Shown here piece after piece: positions 1 to 7,110 of a DNA stretch of 11,429 nt. The notes below the pieces were generated by a model. It ran no database searches. It was not told where the DNA came from and saw only the letters and a program-made list of their open reading frames with translations. The first letter of the stretch is position 1; every line of letters begins with the position of its first letter. The stretch covers positions 14,993-26,421 of the forward strand of contig DDZT01000119.1 in NCBI GenBank assembly GCA_002346435.1. The letters are read 5' to 3'. Position numbers and translations under genes: made by a program. This stretch comes from Anaerolineales bacterium UBA3001. Lineage in GTDB: Bacteria; Chloroflexota; Anaerolineae; Anaerolineales; UBA11657.

Positions 1-10
1 CACGGTTATT

Positions 11-850
11 GTGGGTAAATGCTGGCGAATAATTTATTCTGGTCCTAGTGATGGTCATACTAATATGGCCATTGATGAGTCTATTTTAATGTCAGTATCA
101 CAGGGGCAATCCCTTCCAACTCTACGTCTCTATTCATGGAACCCCGCTTGTATATCTATAGGTCGCGCCCAATCCGATAGTGACGTAGATAAAACACGTT
201 TACAATCTTTAGGATATGATTTAGTTCGGAGACCTACGGGCGGACGATCAATTCTACATCTTAATGAATTTACGTATTCTGTATGTTTACCCAAAGAAGA
301 TCCAATAGCATCGGGTGGAGTATTGCCAACATATAGAAGAATTAGCAATGGTATTTTGGCTAGCCTAACAGAACTAGGTGTAGTGGTAGACAATAGTGGA
401 GGAGTACCACCAATAGAAGCGCAAGGAGCTGTTTGTTTTGAGCATCGATCTCATTATGAAATAAGCGCTAATGGACGTAAGTTGCTGGGGAGTGCTCAGA
501 TGCGTAGTGGTCGAGGAGTATTACAACATGGTTCACTGCCGTTAAAAGGAGACATTGCTAGTATATGCGACACGCTAATATTTAGGTCGGAAAGCAATCG
601 TGCAAGTGCCATATTACGTGTACGTGAGCAGGCGATTGTGCTCGCCGATGTCATGGGATATCAAGCTAGCTGGGAACAAGTTGCAACTGCATTCGAGAGA
701 GGATTTGCACAAGCTCTTGATATTAATTTTTCCAATGAAGATCTGAGCGTTACCGAAAAACAAAACGCCAATTTATTAATTGCAGATAAATATGCTGATG
801 TAGCATGGACTAGTGGATCCCGTCATATGCGTGATCTCTTAACTGCCTAA
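11..850 (+). CDS. lipM: LipM-type octanoyltransferase (lipoate-protein ligase A family)
   Basis: Predicted octanoyl-ACP:protein N-octanoyltransferase, the first step of lipoate assembly on cytosolic 2-oxoacid dehydrogenase or GcvH proteins. Seen: a 279-residue BPL/LplA-fold protein with RRPTGGR at 73-79 followed by His83, a Cys at 142 (VCFE) in the place of the LipM nucleophile, Lys157 in GRKLLGSAQ, and LQHGSL at 172-177. The length matches LipM (about 278 aa), and there is no C-terminal ligase accessory domain as in long LplA enzymes. The chosen start is GTG at 11, because the family begins with a short stretch before the W-R-hydrophobic strand. The frame is open to the window edge, so a slightly longer product is possible. 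An LplA or LipL activity cannot be fully excluded, but the Cys in the central position favours LipM. DUF503 follows 14 nt downstream. Confidence 0.85.
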   Translation: MGKCWRIIYSGPSDGHTNMAIDESILMSVSQGQSLPTLRLYSWNPACISIGRAQSDSDVDKTRLQSLGYDLVRRPTGGRSILHLNEFTYSVCLPKEDPIASGGVLPTYRRISNGILASLTELGVVVDNSGGVPPIEAQGAVCFEHRSHYEISANGRKLLGSAQMRSGRGVLQHGSLPLKGDIASICDTLIFRSESNRASAILRVREQAIVLADVMGYQASWEQVATAFERGFAQALDINFSNEDLSVTEKQNANLLIADKYADVAWTSGSRHMRDLLTA

Positions 851-864
851 CAATATGTAAAGTA

Positions 865-1149
865 ATGATTGTTGGTGCCTGTGTATTGGAATTGCGACTT
901 TCAAATGTAAGATCGCTCAAGCAGAAACGTAGTCAAATCAAATCTCTGCTTGCTAGATTAAGACGCGAATTCAATCTTGCAGTCTCTGAGACATCTCATA
1001 ATGATTTGTGGCAGTCGGCTCAGATATCTCTGGTGGCAGTAAGCAATAATCGGACTGTAGTAGAGGGTGTACTGAGAAAGGCTGTGATATGGGTAGAGAT
1101 AAATCGACCAGACATGTTCGTGGTTTCCGCTGATATAGAGTGGAGATAA
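865..1149 (+). CDS. DUF503 (YlxP-like) family protein
   Basis: A small cytosolic protein of 94 residues that matches the DUF503 family over its full length. It has an N-terminal MIVGACVLEL strand, SLKQKRSQIKSLLARLR at about 17-33, and the family-typical segment around HNDLWQ at 45-50, followed by a hydrophobic strand and a helix. The fold is a ferredoxin-like alpha/beta sandwich by family knowledge. The biochemical role is not established. In Bacillus the homologue YlxP sits near infB and rbfA, suggesting a link to ribosomes, but nothing here supports that link. The gene starts 14 nt after lipM and is probably co-transcribed with it. No strong Shine-Dalgarno is seen, only an A/G-rich GTAAAG. 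Confidence 0.85.
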   Translation: MIVGACVLELRLSNVRSLKQKRSQIKSLLARLRREFNLAVSETSHNDLWQSAQISLVAVSNNRTVVEGVLRKAVIWVEINRPDMFVVSADIEWR

Positions 1150-1165
1150 ATGAATATTACTGAAC

Positions 1166-2074
1166 ATGTACAATTACAGAAACGTTAACCCTTATCTTGC
1201 ACTAGCATTTGGTTTGTTTGTTCTTTCATGGGGGGCTCTGCTTATTCGTTGGGCTAATGCACCTGGGTTAGTGACTTCATTTTATCGTAATTCTATAGCA
1301 GCGTTAGTGTTATTCATACTGTCTAACTGGCTTCTTGGTAGAGACAATATGGCTCTAGGTAGCAGCAATATGCGCTTGGCAATATGGGCTGGAGTATTCT
1401 ATGGTATAGACGTTGGATTACATGCTGTTGGAGTTAATTTAATTGGAGCTACTATTCCCACCGTATTGGCCAATACTGCTCCTGTCTGGGTTGGATTAGG
1501 GGCTATGTTGTTTTTCCGGGAGCAGCTAAGAATGGGGTTTTGGTTTGGACTGACATTGGCGATGATTGGTGCGGTGATGTTGATGGGTGTAGATCAATTG
1601 CGTAATGTTACACAAAGTATTGGATCTTTCTATGGTCTCCTAGCTGGTGTGTTTTATGCCGCTTTCTTTCTATTGAGTCAGAAGTCTCGTGAAAATGTCG
1701 ACCCATTTTCTTTTCTTTGCATTGCTTTTGCAAGTGCAGGTTGTACGACAGGTCTGGTTGCGATATTGTTTGGACAATCACTTAGTGGCTACTCAATGCT
1801 AACTTATATGATTTTTGTTGTCTATGGCGCTGTGATCCAAGTTGGTGGATGGTTATGTGTAACTTACGCTTTAGGAAAACTGTCAGCATCCACGGTGGCA
1901 CCAATACTGCTAATGCAAGCAGTAGTTACTGGTGTACTTGCACACCTATTTTTAGATGAGCATCTCAAGTTTAGCCAGTATCTCGGTAGTGCAGCAGTTC
2001 TTTTTGGTGTTTTTGTAGTGCAAAAGCAAGGCAAGCAGCAGATCACTAAATCATATGATAATCAGAGTAGTTAA
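1166..2074 (+). CDS. EamA/DMT-family transporter (copy 1)
   Basis: Predicted inner-membrane drug/metabolite transporter of 302 residues. Two EamA repeats occupy roughly residues 10-140 and 155-285, giving about ten hydrophobic helices. Family-typical segments are NTAPVWVGLGAMLFFRE in the first half and YALGKLSASTVAPILLMQ in the second, followed by a DEHL turn. The substrate cannot be deduced. DMT members export amino acids, nucleosides or other small metabolites. The start is supported by the paralogue at 2169, whose N-terminus aligns at the NPYL segment. The gene begins 16 nt after the DUF503 stop and carries a short hydrophilic tail. It is a tandem paralogue of the next gene, at roughly half identity by eye. 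Confidence 0.88.
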   Translation: MYNYRNVNPYLALAFGLFVLSWGALLIRWANAPGLVTSFYRNSIAALVLFILSNWLLGRDNMALGSSNMRLAIWAGVFYGIDVGLHAVGVNLIGATIPTVLANTAPVWVGLGAMLFFREQLRMGFWFGLTLAMIGAVMLMGVDQLRNVTQSIGSFYGLLAGVFYAAFFLLSQKSRENVDPFSFLCIAFASAGCTTGLVAILFGQSLSGYSMLTYMIFVVYGAVIQVGGWLCVTYALGKLSASTVAPILLMQAVVTGVLAHLFLDEHLKFSQYLGSAAVLFGVFVVQKQGKQQITKSYDNQSS

Positions 2075-2098
2075 TTAATGGATAAAGATCACAGATAG

Positions 2099-2121
2099 GT
2101 ACCATATGTACTTAATGTACA
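2099..2121. promoter_or_regulatory. Periodic GTAC palindrome between the two transporters
   Basis: Three GTAC tetramers at 2099-2102, 2108-2111 and 2117-2120 are separated by exactly five bases each. The last two form the inverted repeat TGTAC-N5-GTACA (2107-2121). It lies in the 94-bp gap between the paralogous transporter genes, about 50 bp before the second start codon. The arrangement looks like a binding site for a dimeric regulator, or a small 5-bp hairpin in a read-through transcript. No regulator is encoded nearby and no T-tract follows, so it is not a terminator. Confidence 0.35.
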
Positions 2122-2168
2122 GTCTTACAACATAAAAATGTATTGCTATCAGTCTGACAGAACATAGA

Positions 2169-3059
2169 ATGAACTTCAACAAATATAATCCATATCTTAT
2201 ACTTACTTTTGGTGTGATGATCATATCTTGGTCACCATTGCTGACAGCATGGTCAGATGCTTCAGGAGTAATTACCTCTTTTTATCGTATTTTGATTGCA
2301 ACGATAGTGCTATTTATACCCTTTTATCGTAAACGTAGAAACCCGACCTCAACAAATACGCAAAACATTTTGCTTGCAGTCTTTGCAGGAATTGCATTTG
2401 CATTAGACAATGCATTGTGGTCAACTGGAGTTACTATGGCTGGTGCGTCCAACCCAACTTTTTTAGTGAATACTGCGCCTATCTGGGTTGGATTGGGTGC
2501 TATGTTGGTTTTTAAGGAGTACCTGAGTAAACAGTTTTGGTTGGGACTTGTATTGGCAATACTAGGTGCAGCATTGATTTTGGAAGTAGACTGGCGTCAA
2601 TCTTTAGAGTCAGGTACTGGATCTCTTTATGGTCTAATAGGCGGTCTTTTCTATGCTTTATTCTTTCTTATCGGACAGAAAGTACGTTATCACATGGATA
2701 CTATATCTTTCTTTTGGATAGTGGTAGCTAGTGCATCGTGTACTTTGGGATTGATAGCATTAATGTTTGGCCATTCCTTCACTGGATACAGTGTGTCAAC
2801 TTACATTATATTTGTAGTGTTGGGTTTGGTGATGCAAGTTGGTGGTTGGTTGGCTATTACGTATGCTCTCGGTAAATTGCCAGCAGCCATTGTTGCCCCA
2901 ATATTGTTGGGTCAGCCTGTAATTGCTGCTGTTCTAGCACATTATCTGTTGCAAGAGCGATTAGACCATATGCAGATTGTAGGTGCTGCTGCCGTCTTGG
3001 TGGGTGTGTTGTTTACCCAAAGAGCGCGTATAATTTCTCCCGACGTAACAAACAATTGA
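2169..3059 (+). CDS. EamA/DMT-family transporter (copy 2)
   Basis: Second DMT permease, 296 residues, with the same two-repeat, roughly ten-helix layout as copy 1. Matching landmarks are NPYL near the N-terminus, NTAPIWVGLGAMLVFKE, GSLYGLIGGLFYALFFL, MQVGGWLAITYALGKL and the closing AAVLVGVLF helix. Divergence is spread evenly and highest in the loops, as expected of an old tandem duplication under selection. No clear Shine-Dalgarno precedes the ATG, but the N-terminal alignment with copy 1 supports this start. The substrate is unknown. The 3' end faces the M29 peptidase gene with only 18 bp between the two stop codons. Confidence 0.88.
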   Translation: MNFNKYNPYLILTFGVMIISWSPLLTAWSDASGVITSFYRILIATIVLFIPFYRKRRNPTSTNTQNILLAVFAGIAFALDNALWSTGVTMAGASNPTFLVNTAPIWVGLGAMLVFKEYLSKQFWLGLVLAILGAALILEVDWRQSLESGTGSLYGLIGGLFYALFFLIGQKVRYHMDTISFFWIVVASASCTLGLIALMFGHSFTGYSVSTYIIFVVLGLVMQVGGWLAITYALGKLPAAIVAPILLGQPVIAAVLAHYLLQERLDHMQIVGAAAVLVGVLFTQRARIISPDVTNN

Positions 3060-3077
3060 CTTGTAACCACTGAAATA

Positions 3078-4190
3078 TTAGATCAAAAATTTACCTGATT
3101 TGTAAATTAATTCTCCATCTACCTTGATTTCCCCATCTTCTTTCATGTCACATATCATATCCCAATGTATAGCACTCACATTTTTGCTGCCGGTCAATGG
3201 ATATCCGGAGCCGATAGCCATATGAATTGTTCCGCCCATTTTTTCATCAAATAATATCTGCTTGGTATGGTGGTTGATTCCATAATTTGTTCCAATGGCC
3301 CATTCGCCTAAATAGCGGGCTCCCATGTCAGTGTCTAACATTTGTATTAAGTAGTCTTCATTTTTTGATGCATGGGCTACTACCACCTTGCCTTCACTAA
3401 ATTTCAACTCAATATTATCGATTTCGCGGCCACCTACAGTAACAGGATAGGTAAAATGCACATGTCCATTGACTGATGTTTCTACTGGACCTGTAAAAAT
3501 TTCGCCATCGGGCATATTGTGTTTTCCACATGCATTAATGAAATAACGATCTTTAATTGAGAAAGATAAATCAATATTAGTTCCTTTGACTTCTACTAAG
3601 TCATGTCCTTGTAGCCACTCTATGAAACGGTTTTGTTGTGTTTCTACAGATTTCCAGTGCTTGATGGGGTTCATATCTCCATTTACATGACATGCTTCAT
3701 ATACGAATTCTTGATAACTACGTAGACTCATATCTGCTTCTTGAGCAAGAGCATGAGTAGGAAACAGGGTAACGTTCCAGGATAGATCACCTTTGTCTCC
3801 TCGTTCTAGATAAGTTTGTTGTATTTGTTTATATGCTTGGCGCTGGCGTACTTGTTTTGCAGGTGCTATCTGAGAAAGTTCACGAGTATTATTCATGCCC
3901 TCCACACGAATAATGACATCAAAAGTATCTACTGCTAGCTTGTAAAGCGGAGAGACATAATCAAGCTGGTGGTTTTTTGCATGTTCAAAGAATATATCTT
4001 CAGCTCCCCGCAGATAGGGAGCAATATGAGGATGCCCCCCGCGTTCCAGTACTCTCTCGTAAATAGCTAACAACAATGGCATGCTTGTGGTAGTTCCTGG
4101 AGCCCAGATGAGCACCTGATCATCATGTTGAACGTCTGTTGAGTAATCAACAAGTAGATGTGCAAGTTTTGAGATTCGTGGATCAGTCAT
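3078..4190 (-). CDS. M29-family metallo-aminopeptidase
   Basis: Predicted cytosolic aminopeptidase of the AmpS/PepS/aminopeptidase T type (peptidase family M29), 370 residues, releasing N-terminal amino acids with a two-metal centre. Expected metal and catalytic residues are visible: Glu230 in DGEIFTGP, Glu296 in LGEWAIG, His323 in TIHMAIGSGY, and His342 and Asp344 in IHWDMI. The longest reading frame starts at 4253, but I choose ATG 4190. An AGGAG ribosome binding site lies seven bases upstream, family members begin close to this MTDPRI sequence, and the longer version would run through the -10 and -35 of the gene's own predicted promoter. It is transcribed divergently from the pantothenate operon. 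The physiological substrate is unknown. Confidence 0.9.
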   Translation of the reverse strand: MTDPRISKLAHLLVDYSTDVQHDDQVLIWAPGTTTSMPLLLAIYERVLERGGHPHIAPYLRGAEDIFFEHAKNHQLDYVSPLYKLAVDTFDVIIRVEGMNNTRELSQIAPAKQVRQRQAYKQIQQTYLERGDKGDLSWNVTLFPTHALAQEADMSLRSYQEFVYEACHVNGDMNPIKHWKSVETQQNRFIEWLQGHDLVEVKGTNIDLSFSIKDRYFINACGKHNMPDGEIFTGPVETSVNGHVHFTYPVTVGGREIDNIELKFSEGKVVVAHASKNEDYLIQMLDTDMGARYLGEWAIGTNYGINHHTKQILFDEKMGGTIHMAIGSGYPLTGSKNVSAIHWDMICDMKEDGEIKVDGELIYKSGKFLI

Positions 4191-4223
4191 ATAAGCTCCT
4201 GTTTGGCAATTCACTAATACTTC

Positions 4224-4253
4224 ATTATACAATTGTTGATAATAACAGCTCAA
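4224..4253 (-). promoter_or_regulatory. Sigma70-like promoter of the M29 peptidase gene
   Basis: On the minus strand a perfect TATAAT -10 (4224-4229) lies 18 bp from TTGAGC (4248-4253, 4 of 6 matches). Transcription would begin near 4217, giving a 5' leader of about 27 nt with the AGGAG ribosome binding site. The site interleaves with the + strand promoter of panB. Confidence 0.7.
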
Positions 4254-4264
4254 TCGATTATACT
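4236..4264 (+). promoter_or_regulatory. Sigma70-like promoter of the panB operon
   Basis: TTGATA (4236-4241, 5 of 6) is separated by 17 bp from TATACT (4259-4264, 5 of 6). The predicted start near 4271 gives a leader of about 180 nt before panB. A 6-bp hairpin/palindrome, GATGCC-GCT-GGCATC (4268-4282), covers the predicted start point and may be an operator or a 5'-end hairpin. The -35 lies inside the spacer of the divergent peptidase promoter, so polymerase probably cannot occupy both at once. Confidence 0.7.
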
Positions 4265-4309
4265 TTGGATGCCGCTGGCATCATGTTCGAGCGAGACGGT
4301 TGGATGAAA

Positions 4310-4392
4310 ATTGAGACATACCACTATAAATTGGTGGTAAACGCAATCATATGTTAGACGACCTCATTGGTTTTTGTTAGATGGTGGTTAAC
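4310..4392 (+). ncRNA. Tandem-hairpin panB leader, candidate pan RNA motif
   Basis: Two related hairpins lie in the panB 5' leader. Unit 1 (4310-4347) closes with ATTG/CAAT and holds AC/GT (4316-4317 with 4337-4338), a bulged A at 4318, a T-G wobble and ACCA/TGGT. It can also pair in a shifted register, TACCAC with GTGGTA. Unit 2 (4353-4392) closes with GTTA/TAAC and holds AC/GT, a G-G mismatch and ACC/GGT. Each unit has AGAC on its 5' side. The 3' arms are TGGTGGTAAAC (4332-4342) and TGGTGGTTAAC (4382-4392), 10 of 11 identical and exactly 50 nt apart. From memory, the published pan motif is a simple hairpin with bulged adenosines, usually in tandem, upstream of pan genes in Chloroflexi, Firmicutes and Deltaproteobacteria. 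The position and tandem form fit. Identity with that motif is inferred. Confidence 0.55.
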
Positions 4393-4398
4393 TATTCC

Positions 4399-4431
4399 AG
4401 CCCTTCGCACAGCGAAGGGCTTTTGTTTTTT
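4399..4431 (+). terminator. Intrinsic terminator in the panB leader (attenuator)
   Basis: A perfect 10-bp stem, AGCCCTTCGC (4399-4408) with GCGAAGGGCT (4412-4421), a 3-nt ACA loop and the run TTTGTTTTTT (4422-4431). No gene ends just upstream on this strand, and the panB ribosome binding site begins 10 nt further on, so it should cut the panB leader rather than end an operon. A weak alternative helix, GGTGG (4383-4387) with CCAGCC (4397-4402), would use the 3' arm of hairpin 2 and part of the terminator stem, so a switch is conceivable. Confidence 0.85.
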
Positions 4432-4452
4432 AGTAAGGATGGAGGAAATGAA

Positions 4453-5337
4453 ATGAGTGCAGTCAGGAGTTTATCCAAGACGAAGAAGAAAATAACACTT
4501 AAGGACTTGCAAAATAAAAAAATATCTGGGAATCAAATATTTGCATTGACCGCATATGATTATTCGCTCGCTAAGGTTTTGGATGCAAGCGGTGTTGACT
4601 TGATATTAGTCGGAGATTCGCTCGGTATCGTTATGCTAGGGTATGAAACCACTCTTTCAGTAACTATGGAAGAAATGCTTCATCATTGCAAAGCAGTAGC
4701 TCGGGGTGCTCAACATTCATTTCTTGTGGGTGATATGCCTTTTCTTTCATATCAAGTAGATGTGCATGAAGCTGTGAGAAATGCTGGTCGTTTTCTTAGT
4801 GAAGCTGGAATGAATAGCGTGAAAGTCGAAGGGGGTGTGCAGATATCAGCCACTGTTAAAGCTATTGTGCGTGCCGGTATTCCAGTCATGGGGCATATTG
4901 GACTTATGCCCCAATCCGTTCACAAAATTGGAGGTTATGGTGTTCAAGGTAATACTGCTTCTAAGGCTCGCTCCCTGTTGGAGGATGCGCTAGCATTAGA
5001 AGAAGCTGGTTGCTTTGCTATTGTTTTGGAATCAGTGCCAACGCGTGTTGCAAGGTTGATTACTGAGAGATTAAATATTCCTACAGTAGGCATTGGGGCT
5101 GGACCAGGATGTGATGGACAGATACTGGTTACCTATGATCTGCTAGGGTTGTTTGATAGCTTTACTCCAAAATTCGTGAAGCAATATGCTAATTTGCGCG
5201 AGGTAATAACAAAAGCTATTGAGCAATATATCTGTGATGTTAGGGATTCTAAATTTCCAGATCAAGAACATTCAAGTTCGATATCGGATGTTGAATGGCG
5301 GTTGCTATTGGACAATTTAAATGACAACGGATTGTAA
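4453..5337 (+). CDS. panB: 3-methyl-2-oxobutanoate hydroxymethyltransferase (ketopantoate synthase)
   Basis: Catalyses the first committed step of pantothenate synthesis: hydroxymethyl transfer from 5,10-methylene-THF to 2-oxoisovalerate, giving ketopantoate. Seen: a TIM-barrel protein of 294 residues with metal-binding Asp55 (LVGDSLG) and Asp94 (VGDMPF), Glu126 (KVEGG), the GHIGLMPQSV segment at 147-156, the likely catalytic Glu193 (LESVP), and GIGAGPGCDGQILV at 213-226. The frame is open back to 4381, but ATG 4453 is chosen. GGAGG (4441-4445) sits seven bases before it, the family N-terminus fits, and the longer form would be translated through the terminator. It is the first gene of the operon and probably controlled by the attenuator-like leader. 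Confidence 0.96.
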   Translation: MSAVRSLSKTKKKITLKDLQNKKISGNQIFALTAYDYSLAKVLDASGVDLILVGDSLGIVMLGYETTLSVTMEEMLHHCKAVARGAQHSFLVGDMPFLSYQVDVHEAVRNAGRFLSEAGMNSVKVEGGVQISATVKAIVRAGIPVMGHIGLMPQSVHKIGGYGVQGNTASKARSLLEDALALEEAGCFAIVLESVPTRVARLITERLNIPTVGIGAGPGCDGQILVTYDLLGLFDSFTPKFVKQYANLREVITKAIEQYICDVRDSKFPDQEHSSSISDVEWRLLLDNLNDNGL

Positions 5338-5362
5338 TTTTCCGGATGATAAGACTTGGTAA

Positions 5363-6295
5363 ATGCGTATAGCAATAATTGGAACCGGAGCACTAGCATG
5401 TCTTTTCGGCGCTAGACTCAGTCGTTATGCTGATGTGTTTATGTTAGGTTCATGGATACGTGGCATAGACTCAATAAATGACATGGGTATTAGAATAGAC
5501 GATGCATGTAATGTCGAAAAGTATCCGGTGCAAGCTTATCTCAAATCGGCAACAATTCCAAATGCTGACTGTGTACTGATACTGGTGAAAAGTTGGCAAA
5601 CTATTGCAGCTGGGTCCGCAGCCTTAGAAATAATTGATGATGAAGGTCTTGTTATTACCTTACAAAATGGTTTAGGCAACTTTGAGCAATTATCCAGATG
5701 TTTAGGAGTGGAAAGAGTGGTTGCTGGAGTAACAACACAAGGAGCAGAACTTCTTGGCCCTGGACATATACGATATGCAGGCGGTGGCAATACCTACTTG
5801 GGAAAAAACACATATAAAGAAATTCAATTAGAAAACTTGATCAAAGCATTTAATATGGCTGGTTTTCCCATAGTTGTAACTGATGATTTACAGGGTTTGG
5901 TTTGGGGCAAGCTTGCTGTGAGCTCAGGCATTAATGCTATCACTGCTCTTCTGCATGTACGAAATGGTGAACTATTGTCTAATCCCGAATCAGAACAGCT
6001 GATGATTGCAGCAGCACATGAAACTGCTAATGTTGCAGTGGCGAAAGGGATCAAAATCCCATATGATGTAACTGAAGAAGTGCGAGATGTGGCATCATTA
6101 ACCGCAGAAAACCGTTCTTCTATGCTTCAGGATGTACTTCGAGGCTCGCCCACTGAAATAGAGTTTATCAATTGTGCCGTTGCAAAAATTGGTAAAAGCT
6201 TAGGCATTCCTGTTCCCGTAAATGAAAAATTGTGTAAGTTGGTTAGATCGTCACTTAGAGGCAAACCATATGAATATATTGACCTCTCTATCTGA
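5363..6295 (+). CDS. panE: 2-dehydropantoate 2-reductase (ketopantoate reductase)
   Basis: Predicted NADPH-dependent reduction of ketopantoate to pantoate. The 310-residue protein has an N-terminal Rossmann domain (1 to about 175) with GTGALACLFG at 7-16, and a C-terminal helical ketopantoate-reductase domain. The catalytic Lys is Lys183 (WGKLAV), and TEIEFIN (264-270) holds the conserved acidic residue. Two small departures from the textbook form are visible. The third glycine of GxGxxG is Ala12, and the first Asn of the usual KLxxNxxxN segment is Ser187, while Asn191 is kept. PanE-like proteins are a broad family and some act on other 2-oxoacids, but the place between panB and panC makes ketopantoate the best substrate. 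The gene overlaps panC by 26 nt. Confidence 0.88.
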   Translation: MRIAIIGTGALACLFGARLSRYADVFMLGSWIRGIDSINDMGIRIDDACNVEKYPVQAYLKSATIPNADCVLILVKSWQTIAAGSAALEIIDDEGLVITLQNGLGNFEQLSRCLGVERVVAGVTTQGAELLGPGHIRYAGGGNTYLGKNTYKEIQLENLIKAFNMAGFPIVVTDDLQGLVWGKLAVSSGINAITALLHVRNGELLSNPESEQLMIAAAHETANVAVAKGIKIPYDVTEEVRDVASLTAENRSSMLQDVLRGSPTEIEFINCAVAKIGKSLGIPVPVNEKLCKLVRSSLRGKPYEYIDLSI

Positions 6296-7109
6296 ACTAA
6301 GAGCAAATCTAAAATATATGTCAGGGTCACTTGGTTTAGTCCCTACTATGGGTTCCTTGCATGAAGGACATTTGTCTTTGGTTAAGGCTGCGCGAATGCA
6401 GAATGACAATGTTGCAGTTAGTATATTTGTCAATCCTATCCAATTTGGTCCTGAAGAAGATTTGGACATTTATCCCCGCAATCATGATAATGACTTGGAT
6501 ATACTACAATCAGAAAAAGTCGATATCGTTTGGATTCCTGATGTTAAAGAAATGTATCCCGATGGATATCAGACGTACGTTACGGTTGAGAAACTAAGCC
6601 GTTACTTGGAAGGTGCTCGTAGACCTGGCCACATGCGTGGCGTAGCCACTATAGTTACAAAATTGCTAATAGCATTTGCACCAGACCGTTTATATTTGGG
6701 CCAAAAAGATGCGCAGCAATCATGCATAATCAAGCGTTTAGTTGCTGACCTTGGTTTTGCAATTGATGTGTTAATATGTCCGACTGTGCGCGATATAGAT
6801 GGTTTGGCATTGTCATCACGAAACTCTCGCCTAAATCCAGATGAACGCAAGGCTGCTATAGTGTTATATAAATCACTATCTGAAGCTCAAACAGCTTTTG
6901 CTAATGGAGAGACTGATGCAAGTAGATTACGAACACTAATTACAGATGTTATACGTATAGAAAAGTTTGCAAAACTACTATATGTGTCAGTTTCAGACAT
7001 AAACAGTCTAAAAGAATTGCATTATGTATCGGACAGAGCTCTGTGCAGTATTGCTGTCAAAATCGGATCAGTTGTTCTTATCGATAATATAGTGCTGGAG
7101 GATTCATGA
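6270..7109 (+). CDS. panC: Pantothenate synthetase (pantoate-beta-alanine ligase)
   Basis: Joins pantoate and beta-alanine with ATP, through pantoyl adenylate, to make pantothenate. Seen: a 279-residue cytidylyltransferase-like fold with VPTMGSLHEGH at 24-34 containing the HxGH nucleotide motif, SIFVNPIQFGPEEDL at 51-65, GQKDAQQ at 144-150, and RDIDGLALSSRNSRL at 174-188. The frame reaches back to 6222. ATG 6270 is chosen because it has AGAGG eight bases upstream, gives the normal family N-terminus, and leaves a 26-nt overlap with panE, consistent with translational coupling. coaX follows after one base. The beta-alanine source panD is not in this window. Confidence 0.95.
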   Translation: MNILTSLSELRANLKYMSGSLGLVPTMGSLHEGHLSLVKAARMQNDNVAVSIFVNPIQFGPEEDLDIYPRNHDNDLDILQSEKVDIVWIPDVKEMYPDGYQTYVTVEKLSRYLEGARRPGHMRGVATIVTKLLIAFAPDRLYLGQKDAQQSCIIKRLVADLGFAIDVLICPTVRDIDGLALSSRNSRLNPDERKAAIVLYKSLSEAQTAFANGETDASRLRTLITDVIRIEKFAKLLYVSVSDINSLKELHYVSDRALCSIAVKIGSVVLIDNIVLEDS

Positions 7110-7110
7110 T

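Noticed and set aside
1150..1188. A 12-codon reading frame beginning ATG with GGAG four bases upstream, overlapping the start of DMT copy 1.
   Set aside because: It begins immediately after the DUF503 stop and could act as a leader peptide, but the GGAG lies within the last codons of DUF503, no family is recognisable and chance is likely.
2116..2144. Possible promoter TGTACA-17-TGTATT before DMT copy 2.
   Set aside because: Only 4 of 6 matches in each hexamer; not distinguishable from background in AT-rich DNA.
3088..3108. Inverted repeat AATTTAC/GTAAATT with a 7-nt loop near the convergent stop codons at 3059 and 3078.
   Set aside because: The stem is almost all A-T, lies within the last codons of the peptidase and lacks a T-run, so it is not a convincing terminator.
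4191..4253. N-terminal extension of the M29 peptidase to ATG 4253.
   Set aside because: It would be encoded across the predicted -10/-35, and a well-placed AGGAG supports the start at 4190.
4332..4431. T-box riboswitch: TGGTGGT-like sequences followed by a terminator resemble the T-box UGGN region.
   Set aside because: The canonical antiterminator pairing of GGG with CCC around the bulge is missing, no Stem I or specifier loop is evident, and the following gene is not an aminoacyl-tRNA or amino-acid gene.
4381..4452. N-terminal extension of PanB from ATG 4381.
   Set aside because: It would be translated through the terminator hairpin, and GGAGG supports ATG 4453.
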